From Odobenus rosmarus divergens (lineage: Eukaryota > Chordata > Mammalia > Carnivora > Odobenidae): DNA of 64,000 bases. Below the pieces are notes generated by a model. The model was not told where the DNA came from. It searched no databases and saw only the letters and a list, made by a program, of their open reading frames with translations. A program made the position numbers and the translations under genes. The stretch is taken from contig NW_004450323.1 of NCBI RefSeq assembly GCF_000321225.1, positions 3,943,525-4,007,524 on the forward strand, written 5' to 3'. Positions 46,097-57,905 of this stretch are shown here, piece after piece (the first letter of the stretch is position 1; every line of letters starts with the position of its first letter).

Positions 46097-46285
46097 AAAG
46101 GCACATTTCGGGTGGGGGGATGGGTTAGCCTGGTGATGGGTATTAAAGAAGGCACGTTCTGCGTGGAGCACTGGGTGTTATGCACAAACAATGAATCATG
46201 GAACCCAACATCAAAAACTCATGATGTAATGTATGGTGATTAACATAACAATAAAAAAATTTTTAAAAAAAGGCACCTTTCCCCA
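46097..46285 (+). mobile_element. 5'-truncated young LINE-1 (carnivore L1), 3' end only
   Basis: GGGTGGGGGGATGGGTTAGC, GTGATGGGTATTAAAGAAGG, CACTGGGTGTTATGC and GTATGGTGATTAACATAACA, then AATAAAAAAATTTTTAAAAA, form the last 160 bp of a carnivore L1. AAAAAGGCAC on both sides fits a target duplication. Confidence 0.8.
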
Positions 46286-46319
46286 CTTTTTTCTCATCCT
46301 ACAGCATCATGGTCCTAAA

Positions 46320-46560
46320 TGAGAGTGGTCCTTAGAGGTTCTTGACACCAGCCTCTCATTTTGTAGATGAGGAACATGATACCCGGGCCCCAGGTAAAGG
46401 AACGGAGAATTTGCATTGTGATCTCTTCATTATCACAGAGCTGGGCTCTAACATGTGTAATCCTCCTTTGTAGATGGGCAAATGGAGGCACAGAACAGTG
46501 ATTGCCCTGACCAGAGCCACGCACTGAGTAATGGGACCAGATTTCAGTTGCTAGTTTAAT
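46320..46560 (-). repeat. Probable MIR fossils
   Basis: CTCTCATTTTGTAGATGAGG and TTTGTAGATGGGCAAATGGA are antisense MIR-like segments. Weak and possibly two overlapping copies. Confidence 0.4.
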
Positions 46561-48718
46561 GTTCTTTAACAAGACAGCTTCTTGGCTTATTTCTAATTCT
46601 TCTTAAAATTTTTTCGTGTAAATTAATTTCTAGACTTGGTGGAATCTTGATCTATTATTATAAGAACATCCCAGTGTCTCTAGTAGGGACTTGTGTGTCC
46701 TGTCTATTCAGATGTCTCTGTTTGTGTATGTGACTCACTCTAGTGGCCTTTCCTTCAAAAATGTCAGGGGACCACAGGTTAAAACCAAACACAAACTCTA
46801 GTTTGTGGGGGCATTGACAAGAGAACAGTTTTTAAATGACATTGGAATTGACCAGGTGGCTCAGTTAAAAAATAATAAAAGGACAGTTGAGGGAGAGTGA
46901 TAAGACTTTTTGTTTTACTAGTCATTGTTCTCCAATAACTGTTGACATTTTGACTCTATATACGCGTATTTGTGTCCAGAGGCTATTTTTCTCTCCCTGT
47001 TGGAGACCATTGTTCTCTCCATGAGTTTCAGAGTCTTTCAGGATCAGGACAGTTCCATGGCCAGAACATTGACCTTGTAAGTTTTACACTTACTTACTAC
47101 TACTATTTCAAATTATCACCCATTTTGCTTTTGGTAAAAGGGGATTCCGAATGTTGAAAGATCAATTCTCATCGCAGACAGACTGGTCTACTTTGCAATG
47201 GCACTGGGTCCAACAGTAACCCAAAGCTTCTGCTCTTGCCTCACGGGAGGGGGCGGTTCATGGTAGGAGGGGACGTTCATGTGCTGAGGTCCACGGGCAA
47301 AGAGGTGAGGCCATGGCTGACCTGGCGTGGGAGGAGATGGTAGAGGAGCAGTGCATTTGTCCAGCTGAGATGCAAGACACATGGCACCCACTCCCTAGTG
47401 GAGGCTTCGTGGCCCAATCTCTTCTTGGAATATTTGTTACTTCTTCTTATGAATATATAAATAATGGTTGGACCCCTAAAAGACCCTTTGATTCATTCTT
47501 CTGACTTTAAACAGTACGGTTTTAATCTACAATTTTCAAATGGATTTTCTTTCAGAAAAGAATCTCTAAGGAAGATGCTATAAAGGTACTCCATACATAT
47601 TGTTCCAACATTGTAATTGTACATGAATTACCATTGTTCTTTTGTCAAACTGAGAACTATAATGGGGCACAGTAAGCATGCACATACCTACATGGGTATA
47701 TCTTTGTGAAGGGCTGTAGGAATAGCAGAAAGTCTATGGCTAATCTCCTTGTACAGAAATACATTGTTCCTAAAAGCAGTGTAAGGTTTAAAGAGGAAGT
47801 ATTTATTTGGTAACTTTTTTTTAAAAGAGCCAACAAAATATAAATTTAAATGATTGAAAAACCACATTTAATATGTACTCTGAAAAGCAGTTCAATACAA
47901 ATCAGAATTTCCTTTTTAGCTTTTCTTTACCCAGACTCCTTATACACATTTTTCCCCCCTTTAGTCCTCATTGCTTCATGTCACCTCTAGCTGTCCTGAA
48001 CACTCTAATTTTCTTTATTTCAGCTCCTCTTAAAAGGTCATAGGATACCTTTTGTTGAGTCATATAGAAAACGCTCAGTGAATACCATACTTTGAAGTTA
48101 GTTAAATATGCTTTCTATATTGAAACTTTTCTTTATAGATGATTTCATAGAAATATAGAAATCGCTATTTGTGCAGTCAGAAGGATGTGGGGGTGTTGAA
48201 TATTTGCATGTAGAAGCCTTAGCATGTACACTCACTGATGAGTCTCCATACTGTAGCTGACACCAGTTGTCTTGGCGTAGAGCCCTTACAGGTGCCAGGT
48301 GTAAGAAAAGGGGAAACTCTTCTGTATCTTGTGTCCTAATCTTCTCTTCGCTTTCACCTTTGAACTCACTCAGACTGAGCCATCAGCCTCCTCCTTTACC
48401 CTCAACTCCTTTGCTGGTTAGAGGACAACTGGTGTCCCCAACCTCCTTGTTGGCTGGGACTTTCTTTCCCTCTCCCTGCTGTCTGCCTGGGCCCTGGTGG
48501 GGCATTCGGGGAAGGCATCTCCAGATGTGGTCTCCTGGTGTAGGCCTTATCAGGCCAAGTGTCTGCAGTCCACATGGGCCGTTTCCAAATCTAGGTTGTA
48601 ATATAATGTGCTATGAACTCTTAGTGAAACTAGGTGACTCCTATTAAGCTGTAATCATTCAAAATGAAAATGTGGGGAATTTCATTGACCCTTGATGACT
48701 TTAGACTATTAAGAGTGT

Positions 48719-48913
48719 GGGGCGCCTGGGTGGCTCAGTCTGTTAAGCGTCTGCCTTTGGCTCAGGTCATGATCCTGGGGTCCTGGGATGGGGCCCCGAG
48801 CCCCGCATCAGGCTCCCTGCTCTGCGGGGAGTCTGCTTCTCCCTTTCCCTCTGCCCCTCACCCCCAGCTCGTGCTCTCTCTCTCAAATAAATAAATCTTA
48901 AAAAAAAAAAAAA
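48719..48913 (+). repeat. SINEC (Can-SINE)
   Basis: GGGGCGCCTGGGTGGCTCAG to TCTCAAATAAATAAATCTTA and a 15-A tail, near consensus. Confidence 0.95.
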
Positions 48914-50175
48914 GGCAGCTGTGAAAAATGAGAGAAAAACTGAATTCAGTTTAAAAACTCTTTAGTGAGGGAAGTGCCATTTCAGTTTTAAATTTTAATT
49001 AGAACACATATTGTGACATGCCTTAAAAAGATGAAGCTGGAAGCAGACATTCACACATTAAACCATAATATTTCAAGATTAGTTTAAATAAAGAAATCTT
49101 CAGACTCTCACCCAACCTGAGAGACATATTAAATCTTGGAAAGAAAAATCTCATGAAGGAGGTTTTAAAACTAGAAAATACTTCTGAGCATTTTCATCAT
49201 CACATGTGAGTATAATAAAATAAAAATACTCACCTTGTCATCTTGAGTATCTCTGGTTTAGAGACTTCGATTTTGGCAACTAGGATGATAGCTACCAATG
49301 CCTTTGGGAGCTACCTAACTGATGGATGTCAGGTATATCTTGCTTTAGGCTTTGTAAGTAATGTGCAATTTGCATATTTGTAAAAATAACAAAAAATACA
49401 TTAGAATAGATTGCTACTTAAAGGACACTTTCAATAATTGCTTTTGTTCTGAAGATAAACATTTGCCAGGTTTTGGGTTTTTTTTTTTTTAATGTGAGTA
49501 TACTATTCTCAACATTAATTTTATTCATCACTTTCAGTCTAATGCTTTACATTTGGACTTCCTGCTGAACCTCATTACAACTGACTTGACTTCACAGAGG
49601 TGACGGTTGCTATCTTTGAGCATAAAAGTGTTGTCAGTATACGGGAGGCCAGTTCTTTGACTTAGAGGAAGGGAGTAATATTCAATAGGACAAATGAAGG
49701 TTGAATTTTTAGTGTAACTGCTTTGAAAAAACAAAAGGGAAGATGGTGGTTGCCATGTTAGCCCAAATCACCTCTCCCCACCATGATGCTTTTCCTTTAC
49801 AAATCAAGAATTTTAAGAAGCAGAGGAAGTAAAGATATAAAATGAGGTATAAATGAATGGAAGTGAGGTGAAGATGTCCCAGTGGGAAGTGTTATATGAA
49901 ATTAGGCTAGAAAAGTAGGTAGGATTAAACCATGGAAGTCTTTGTAGCAATGTTAAGGAATTCTGCTCTTTATCCTAAAAGTGAAGGAGAGGTACTGGAG
50001 AGCTATAAGCAGAGACGTATTGGTGGAACTTGTATTTTGGAAAGGTGTTCTGACTGCTGGATGGAGGCAAGAGAAGTTGTAGGGAATTCAGTTAGGCAAG
50101 AGGTGATAAGGGTTTGCGCTAGAGGGGCTATTTTGGACATAGATGGGCTTGAGCTATGTAGAGGGTTATATCAAT

Positions 50176-50391
50176 AGAATTTGGTGTTGCAGGGTGCCTG
50201 GGTGACTCAGTTTTTAAGCGTCTGCCTTCAGTTCAGGGTCCTGGGATGGAGTCCCACATCAGCCTCCTTGCTCAGCCAGGAGCCTGCTTCTCCCTTTGCC
50301 TGCCACTCCCCCTGCTTGTGCTCGCTTTCTCTCTGTGTCAAATAAATAAATAAAATCTTTAAAAAAAAAAAAAAAAGAATTTGGTGTTGCA
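50176..50391 (+). repeat. SINEC with perfect 16-bp TSD
   Basis: The body is 50192-50375. AGAATTTGGTGTTGCA is identical at 50176-50191 and 50376-50391. A 20-bp segment of the middle box is missing. Confidence 0.96.
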
Positions 50392-50424
50392 TAGAACATG
50401 GACAAGTAAGGATGGAGAACCTAT

Positions 50425-50652
50425 AAGGACAGCTTCCAGGGCGCCTGGGTGGCTCAGTTGTTAAGCGTCTGCCTTCGGCTCAGGTCATGATCCCAGATTC
50501 CTGGGATCAAGTCCCACATCGGGCTCCCCGCTCCGCGGGAAGCCTGCTTCTCCCTCTCCCACTCCCCCTGCTTGTGTTCCTGCTCTCGCTATCTCTCTCT
50601 GTCAAATAAATAAATAAAATCTAAAAAAAAAAAAAAAAAGGACAGCTTCCAG
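50425..50652 (+). repeat. SINEC with perfect 15-bp TSD
   Basis: The body is 50440-50637. AAGGACAGCTTCCAG is identical on both sides, and the tail is a 17-A run. It is close to consensus and looks very young. Confidence 0.97.
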
Positions 50653-51139
50653 CCTTTTGACTTGAAGGGATGACAACTATGAGTTTGGTTTTAAACATGT
50701 TCTGTGTAAAGAGCTTGGTGAGGCCACCAGCTGGAAACCTAAAGCAGGTGGCTAGTCTGAAGGTGAGAATGAAGTCTGGGCCAGGAAGGACCTTGGCGCC
50801 CCGGTCAGCATCTATCACGGTTATCCAAGCCCTTGGCTGGGGTAAGAGAGTTCCAGGGTGAGGCGTGGTGGAGGTTCAGGACTGAGCCTGGAGCAACCCC
50901 AACATTTAGAGTTAGTGTAAGGAGAGGAGCCACAAAGACTTGAGTGGGAGTGGGGGACGAGGTCAGAAACCAAGAGGAAACCTGATAGGACGGCCTCATA
51001 GTGTCCCAGGGAAGACAATTTCAGAAGGGAAGGACAGAAAAAGATTTGGTGTCTCCGAAAGGGAACGAGGGGCACAAAATCCTGACAAGGGCACGCACCT
51101 TTCCTCTAAATAAGGAAGAGAATGGAGTGCCTGCCATCT

Positions 51140-51490
51140 CCGCACGAACTCCGCGGGCGATCCCAGGGGACTTACTTTACAAACGTGCTGCGTGTCACCG
51201 AGTCAGCATGCGCGCGTGAGCCCCGAAGGGAGGCGAGGGCGGCAGAGCTGCGGGCCAGGGCGGCCGGCACGCAGTGCCAGGTTCAAACATGACGCCCGGA
51301 TTCCTAGCCCCTGAAGTCGTCCCGCGCGCGGGCCAAGTTCACTGCCTGTCAAGGCTGCCCGACCCCTGCAAGCTGATCTCACGCTCTCGGCCGGCCTCGC
51401 CCCAGCCCCTCCCGACCCCCTCGCTCCGGCCTTGCTGCCCTTTGAGTCCGAACCACCACCGGTGCGCAGGCTGTCTGGACGCGGAAATAG
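51140..51490. promoter_or_regulatory. LAMC2: CpG-dense patch in LAMC2 intron 1
   Basis: I count about 37 CpG dinucleotides in roughly 360 bp, with runs such as GCGCGCG, against near absence in the neighbouring intron. A GAGTCAGCA half of an AP-1/MAF element sits at 51200-51208. No TATA box or convincing exon is seen. It may be an internal promoter or enhancer. Confidence 0.5.
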
Positions 51491-51789
51491 TTCCTCTGGT
51501 GTGAGAGCAAACCTCAAAATCTCAGATGCTCCTTCTAACTGAAACTATCACCTTCCTCTAGCAGTTCTGTTTCCGTCGCACCATGCAGTGTTTTTTTTTG
51601 TTTTGTCTTTGGTTGAAACAGTAGCTTTTTAAATTTACGCTGAATGCCATATGTGTAGACAATGGAAATTTGGTGTATTGTGTTGAGAAATTTTCATACG
51701 GGGTCCCTGGACTCCTGGGAGATTTTCAGGTGCTTTTTGGCTTTTCTCAGAGTCCGCCTGCCTGCCTGCCTTTCCCACCCGTCACAGTC

Positions 51790-52260
51790 CCACGCCTCGG
51801 TTAGGTACGGTGGGGATACAAACGTGGAAAAAGCTATAGAGGAAGTAAGTCCTGTAGGCAAATAGCGAAGGCACGGGACAGAAAGTGATAAATGCCAGGC
51901 CAGAGGTGAGGACGAAGTCCTGTGGGAATTCAGAGGAGGGAGAAGCTGTAAAAGGGCCATCAGCACAGGCCCTACACCACCTCATTTATGCTCTTAAAAA
52001 GATCACTGGGTTGCTGTGTGGATTTAGGGACGGTGGGAGCAGGTAGCGCTCCTGGCAAAGGATATAGCAAGCCTAGAGGCCTGCGGTGGGAGGAAGGTGG
52101 TGCTTTCCAGAATTGATGCAAGGGTCTGTGTGTTGGAGCCCAGAGAGAGAGAGAAAGACAAAGAGGAATGAGAGAAAGTTGGAGAGGTCAGCAGCGCCAA
52201 ATCTGCAGGGTTTTGAAAGGAGCTTTGGATTTTTAAATTTGTCGTTACTTGTTAGAGCAC
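51790..52260 (-). repeat. LINE-2 fragment, antisense
   Basis: GTGGGGATACAAACGTGG, GGCATCAG-free body phrases such as AAAAGATCACTGGGTTGCTG and GGTCAGCAGCGCCAAATCTG resemble the reversed LINE-2 consensus. Diverged. Confidence 0.5.
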
Positions 52261-53566
52261 TAAAAAGCATGATGATCCCATAAATTGTTAGGTCACATTG
52301 GTGAAAAGCAGAGCATGTTTTTAAGTTTAGAACAATAGAAAGAAGATCTGCTTATAGACAAACGATCATATTAATGCCAAGTTGTTACAATTCCTTGTAA
52401 CTGCTTAGAGTGTTTTCTATGGGAAATTTAAAATGAGGTCTTGATGAATGGCCACCACTGATGCTGATTAGTCCAAGGCTTTGCCATAGTACAACCCTAG
52501 GAAGTAGTTTCGGTTTCCTTTCATTCTCCTAAGGATGCAGCTTGGAAACAGCCTTTGCCCGGTGCTTCCTGTCTCGACCTGTTTGTTGGAGCTGTGTGTT
52601 GGAGTGAGGGTGGGAGTGTTGTGAAGTGAGCCTGAGGGGTTCTGCACACCTTGCTCCATTGTTTGCAGAGGGCTGCCTGCCTCTCGGATCTGTGTCTGGG
52701 GGTGTGTGGGTGGTGGCGGGTGGGTCAGCCTGTGTCGGGCTGCCCGGCGGGCTTTTCTAAGAAGGTCAACTTGATGAACCTCATTCCTTTAGCTGTGGAG
52801 AGACCCCTGGCTGACAGAGACCAGGATTTGGGGGGGAGATGGAGTGAGGGCATCGAGACAGGAAAGGACAAAAGCTTGCAGAGATGTCCCTAGCTTGGAA
52901 AAGCGCAGTACAAAGGAATAGTCAAAAAAGACAGTGGATGGGACCTGGCACCGGTGGTACCGAGTTCACTGAAAGAGAGAGAAAAAAACTGCCCGTCTTG
53001 ATTCTGAAGGCTTTGGGTCTGTTCAGGGTCCCAGAGTGACTTGTTTCTGTTTTTTTCCGCTGCAGTGGTAAGTGAATGCCGGGCCCCAGACCCATGCCTG
53101 TCCATGGTGAAATGAGGAAAATGTGGACAATGCGATGGGTGTTTGAGAAAGCCCAATATATTGATTAAATGTATACATATTTAATCTCTTATTTGACAAA
53201 ATAAAACATTGGCATCTCCCTTTTTTGAAATCATGCTGGTTCATGAAGTCCCGGGATCCAAGTGCAGCCTCCCTGTCAGATGGGAAGTGGTATTTATTAA
53301 ATGAATAAAATAAATGTACATCTAAGTGACCAAGGACAGAAGGAAGGGGAAAAAGGAGTAAGAATTGGTAAAGCAAAATCTATCAGTGAGGTACTTCGGA
53401 GACAAAGGAGATTTGTCAGGAGGGGTAAAGAACATATGTAACAAAATGAGAGAGGAATAGTTTGATACATTTGTTAGGTAAATAATTCATAATTTATAAG
53501 AAAAACATCATGTCTAGTAGATAAATGGATAAAGCTCATGAATAGACCAGCATTACAAGTGAAATA

Positions 53567-53688
53567 AAATAGTAAACCAGGGGCGCCTGGCTGGCTCAGT
53601 CAGAGGAGCATGTGACTCTTGATCTCGGGGGTGTGGGTTCAAGCCCCATGTTGGGTGTAGAGATATCTTAAAAAAGATAGTAAACCAG
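53567..53688 (+). repeat. Old short SINEC-type element with TSD
   Basis: The body at 53581-53674 lacks the CT-rich part. GGGGCGCCTGGCTGGCTCAG, TGACTCTTGATCTCGGGG and CAAGCCCCATGTTGGGTG. ATAGTAAACCAG flanks both ends. Confidence 0.88.
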
Positions 53689-53754
53689 CTTATGGCACTT
53701 TCAACCTTTCCTTCCTCCTCACTTACCCCCTCCCCTTGCAATTTCCTATTTCCT

Positions 53755-53970
53755 TTCACTGCTTTATGTATTTCTCCTTAACAAATCTCACTATCCCAGT
53801 ATTCTCTCTGTATCACTTACCTTGTTTATTTTCTTTCCCCCTGGCTCACATGAAAACTCCATGAGGGCTGGGACAGCGATTGGTTTTGTTTACCGCTATA
53901 TCCCCAGTACCTGGACAGCACCTGGCACATACTAGATGCTCCATATGTATTTGTCGAGTGAATGGACCCT
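53755..53970 (+). repeat. LINE-2 3' end
   Basis: CTCCATGAGGGCTGGGACAG, TATATCCCCAGTACCTGGAC and CTGGCACATACTAGATGCTC are the well-known L2 3' terminal phrases in sense orientation. Confidence 0.75.
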
Positions 53971-54492
53971 TGATAAACACTTCCCAGGCAACCCGGGAAA
54001 TGTCCAAGACTCCCGTCTTTATACTGCCATCACTTGTCTTTGTGTCAAGATTCCCTGATGGAAACTAGGCAGCCTATTGATGAAATTTGTAAGGATAGCA
54101 AGTAGATTATAAGATAAAAATGAAAAGGAAGTTCTAGACATGAAATTGAACAAGGCTAAATATAAAAGAAGGAAAGTATAATAAACATTTTAAGAATTTC
54201 TTCCTGTTTGAAAATGTAGCCAAGGCTTATATTTAGGTCTATTAACCTAAATAAAGCATTGTATTACAAGTTACCAAGAAAGGTTGTTTTCTGGACTGAG
54301 CTGCTGTGGAGAAAATCATCCTTTCAAGGAATAGAGAAGAGAGAGCCTGCCAGATATTAGTATTTGTATTTTTAAGGCAGGTCCAGACATGTGGGGACAC
54401 ATGGAGTCCTTTCAGGGGTCAAAACACATCTAGGGATTTCCTGAAGTTCAAGAGAACATTCATTCATTTGTTCATTAAAAAAGTACCGGATA

Positions 54493-54688
54493 GGATGCCT
54501 GGGTGGCTCAGTCGGTTAAACATCTGCCTTCAGCTCAGGTCATGATCCCGGGGTCCTGGGATCAAGCCTCGCATCGGGCTCCCTGCTCATCAGGGAGCCT
54601 GCTTCTCCCTCTCCCTCTGCCCCTCCCCACCCTTTGTGCTTTCTCTCTTTCTTTCTCTCAAATAAATAAATAAAATCTTAAAAAAAAA
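54493..54688 (+). repeat. SINEC (Can-SINE)
   Basis: AGGATGCCTGGGTGGCTCAG through the CT-rich region to AATAAATAAATAAAATCTTA, followed by an A-rich tail. Confidence 0.94.
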
Positions 54689-55381
54689 CCCAAACAACAG
54701 CAACAACAAAAAACATCAGATACCCACTATGACCAAGCCACTGTTCCATTAGATGAGGGCCCCATTTCTCCTTTTTCTAAAGCATGACCATGTTTTCTGC
54801 CTGTTAGAAGAGCAGAGTCAAGTGCAAAGATTTGCCCTTGGACACAGCTTTATTGCAAACAAATTTAAAAAAATTTGTTTTGCCCCCATTTAAAAAATCA
54901 GTAGATGTCATACACAAAGCCAGATTTCTGTCTTCTTTGGAAACCTACGTGGAAGTGCCGACCACAGTGGGCAGCATCCCCACGTGGCTGTGGTGGGCTG
55001 CTTCCCCGAGAGCCCTTCTGGCAGAGTCCCCACTGCCCCCTGCATCCTCGCTCCTGGCGTGGCAGTACCCTTCTGCAGACAGAGTGCCCGGGTCCGTGGC
55101 AAGGCAGAAATTGGTCACAGAATAAAAAGGACCAGGCTCAAGCAGTATGAGGCCCATTTTATTGAACCAATTGCAAGAATATTCTGGAATTTGAAATAAA
55201 AAGATTCTTTTATCCCCCCAGCAATGAGCGTGAGTAATAATTAGTTTTAGGGAAGTTAGTCTAAATTCAGGAGATGACTTGAGAAAGATCTTGTTTCAAA
55301 TGCACCAGTGGCAAAAGGGGTCATCCCATGCAAAAGGAACAAACTCTCTGCTCTCCTCCTCCTCCAGGTGTGAATGCTCTG

Positions 55382-55593
55382 GAGTCAATATTTTTTTTTA
55401 AAGATTTTATTTATTTATTTGACACAGAGAGAGAGAGCACAAGCAGGGGGAGAGGCAGAGGGAGAAGCAGGCTCCTGCTTAGCAAGGAGCCCGACGCAGG
55501 GCTCAATCCCAGGATCCTGGGATCATGACCTGAGCCCGAAGGCAGACGCTTAACCGACTGAGCCACCCAGGCGCCCCTCGTAGAGTCAATATT
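55382..55593 (-). repeat. SINEC with TSD
   Basis: The body is 55393-55577, ending GAGCCACCCAGGCGCCCC. GAGTCAATATT is repeated on both sides. Confidence 0.95.
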
Positions 55594-56098
55594 AAACAAA
55601 GTGCAGTTTGGCTAAGTGTTGAACTCGGTGCAGCTTGGAAACCTCAAAGTCCTGCAGGCGAGGCTGGGGACTGTCCTCATGAAGGGCTCACATCATGTGG
55701 GCCCAGGAGGCCGATACACTCCTGGACACATGGCCTAGGCGTCCCTCACTCCAGTCAGCACAACCGTGGGCTTTCATGGAAACTCAGGTGGCAGAGGAGG
55801 GGGATTCAGCCGTGGGCGAGTTCCAGAGTGGAGCTGCTAGCTGCTGACCTCCCTGGCTGGAAGTGTCATGCCCCTCCACAGAAGGCTGCAGATTTAAAGG
55901 AAGAACACAGGTGTGGTTTGTTTGTTTTTTCCCCCAGAGTAGAGCCCGAAAGGAGAAAGGACAGATGGGGAGGAAGGTATTAAAAGCTAGATGATAACCA
56001 GGTTGTCTATTTTTAAAAATATTGCTCTGAATAAGTATTTCATGAGCTATCCTTATCAAGTTAACTATTATAAACTATAAACTCAGCAAAGAGTTTGT

Positions 56099-56404
56099 TC
56101 AGGGTGAAGAGAGGCACAATGAAAATGTTGTGATGGTTTGGAGATTGTCCTCAAAAGGCATCCAGAGCGGGAAAGGGCACTGGCACATGGTGCCATCCAG
56201 CTGGGTAACCTCACAAGGGTCGTTGGCTGCCGGATTTAGCTCTTGTACGTGCCTAACGATGTACTCGGTGATTTCACAGCGCATGACAGCTGTGTGGTAC
56301 ATCTGTTCGGGATCCAAAAAGTCAGTTACACAAGCATTCGTTGGGAAAGATTTGGCTTGGCACCGGTTCGGCAAAAAAGACCTGGGAGCCTGAATTGGGT
56401 GCAA
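56099..56404 (-). other. Unrecognised antisense open frame, possible retrocopy or exon
   Basis: An open frame of 101 codons on the minus strand has an unusually protein-like composition for this intron: DFLDPEQMYHTAVMRCEITE, then YIVRHVQELNPAANDPCEV and TQLDGTMCQCPF. Charged and hydrophobic residues alternate without low complexity, and the sequence is not one of the repeats I recognise. An adjacent frame continues downstream as NIFIVPLFTLNKLFAE, which could mean a frameshifted pseudogene. No poly(A) tail or obvious splice pair is seen. I cannot name a family. It may be chance. Confidence 0.2.
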
Positions 56405-56763
56405 ACTTAGTATGCTGTAAGTTTAATGAAATGTTAAATTGCGTCTCTGGAATTATAGTATCCAGTTGTGTTGCAAGCTGAGCTGTTCAAACCACCCTTG
56501 GTGTACTGTTATAAAGTCTGGCCGTTTCCAGAAAAACATGGGAAATTAGAGTGTGTTCCTTGGAGGACAGTCAAGAAGAATCTAGAAATCATGACACGGG
56601 AAGTGGTTGAAAGACCTGGGGGTGATAGGTCTCCAGGGTAACCAGAAGGAGAGAAGGCTAAAGAGGGAAATGCTGTCACTGTCTTCAGATGGTCAAAGGT
56701 TCGGCTGCTCCCGTGCTTGTAAAACAATGTCTGATATAGAATAAGTAAATGGAGAAGAGAGTA

Positions 56764-56800
56764 GGTGTGTGTGTGTCTGTGTGTGTGTCTGTGTGTGTTT
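56764..56800. repeat. (TG)n with CTG interruptions
   Basis: GGTGTGTGTGTGTCTGTGTG and similar. Confidence 0.9.
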
Positions 56801-57059
56801 TCCAGGGAAGAACAAGAACACATTGTAAAAATTACAGGGAGGGAGGCAGATTTAAAATTCCAAAAAAATTATAATTATAATTTATTAAAAAAATAATTTA
56901 TAATAACCAGTGCTGTCAGTGGAGAGATTTGAGTAGGGACTGAGAAGCCTGTGTGAGGGATTTCTAGAAGGAATGCCTCCATGCCCAGTGGTAACCAGAT
57001 TCTTGAGACGCAGGGGTAAAATGGGAAGGGGAGGCCTTTGTGGGTGGACAGACCTAGGA

Positions 57060-57255
57060 GCAAATGATATGGTTGCCATTTAGCCATGTGACTTGAAGCA
57101 GTATATCCATGCTCTCTGAGCATTAGTTTCTTTATCCAGTCAATGGGGACAGTAAAGCCCGTGTTGAAGTGTTATTGTGAGAAGTAACTGAGCTGAGGCA
57201 TGTGAAGTGCTAGAAATGGAGTGGGCTCTGGAGAGATGCTAGTTCACTTTCCCCA
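57060..57255 (+). repeat. MIR fossil
   Basis: TTTAGCCATGTGACTTGAAG, GAGCATTAGTTTCTTTATCC and GTGAAGTGCTAGAAATGGAG follow sense MIR. Confidence 0.65.
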
Positions 57256-57459
57256 GATTAGAGAGCGAGTTGTAGGAAGTGTGTGTGGTAAGGAAGTCGA
57301 GTAGGAAGCTCATGGGTTTACTTCATCATCTTTGTGCCTTCAGAGCCTGACACGGCCCGCACAGGACAGCTGCTCGGTGCGTGTTGTTGTCCCATTTGTC
57401 AACTCTTTCTGTCTGTGCACTGCGTGAATTGTGGCCCTAAGCAGTTCCAGTGTGCCTGG

Positions 57460-57600
57460 TGGAAAGAAAGTGGGTTTTGGCATCAGACACAGGTTCAAAC
57501 CCCAGCTCTCCACTGGGTCAAGTTACTTAACCTTTCTGAATGGCATTTTTCTCCTCTGAGGCAGTGCCTGTCTCCCTGTCTTGTGTGAGTGAAGTAGCAG
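57460..57600 (+). repeat. MIR fossil
   Basis: GTTTTGGCATCAGACACAGG, TTCAAACCCCAGCTCTCCAC and GGTCAAGTTACTTAACCTTT are a clear MIR 5' half and core. Confidence 0.8.
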
Positions 57601-57619
57601 ATGTGCAGGACTGGATGTT

Positions 57620-57905
57620 CTTTTCTCAGTGAGAGCCTCTCAACAATCCAGGGAGGCAGGGAATGCCTTCCACATTTATGAAAGAAAAGAAAAGAGGTTC
57701 AGAGAGTTGAAGGGATTTGCCCAAGAAAACAGTAGAACTGGTATTTATTGGATCCGATTCTTTTAACCTCAAGGTTTATCATCTTTCTCTTCTCAGCTGT
57801 GACTGAAACATTTTTTGAGGGTCTGCCCTGCACCAGGAACGACGCTGAGTATTTCCACGTGTTACCTCACTGGCTTTTAGGTCCCCCAAGGAGATGTCAC
57901 TCTAG
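57620..57905 (-). repeat. Two MIR fragments, antisense
   Basis: AGAGGTTCAGAGAGTTGAAG with GATTTGCCCAAGAAAACAG (57690-57740), then CTGCCCTGCACCAGGAACGA with GTGTTACCTCACTGGC (57820-57875). Confidence 0.6.

Larger units (their letters stand above)
49855..51110 (-). repeat. LINE-2 fragment, antisense, split by two SINECs
   Basis: CCATGGAAGTCTTTGTAGCA, AGAGACGTATTGGTGGAAC and GAGTTTGGTTTTAAACATGT, then GACTGAGCCTGGAGCAACCC follow the LINE-2 body in reverse around SINEs at 50192 and 50440. Confidence 0.6.
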
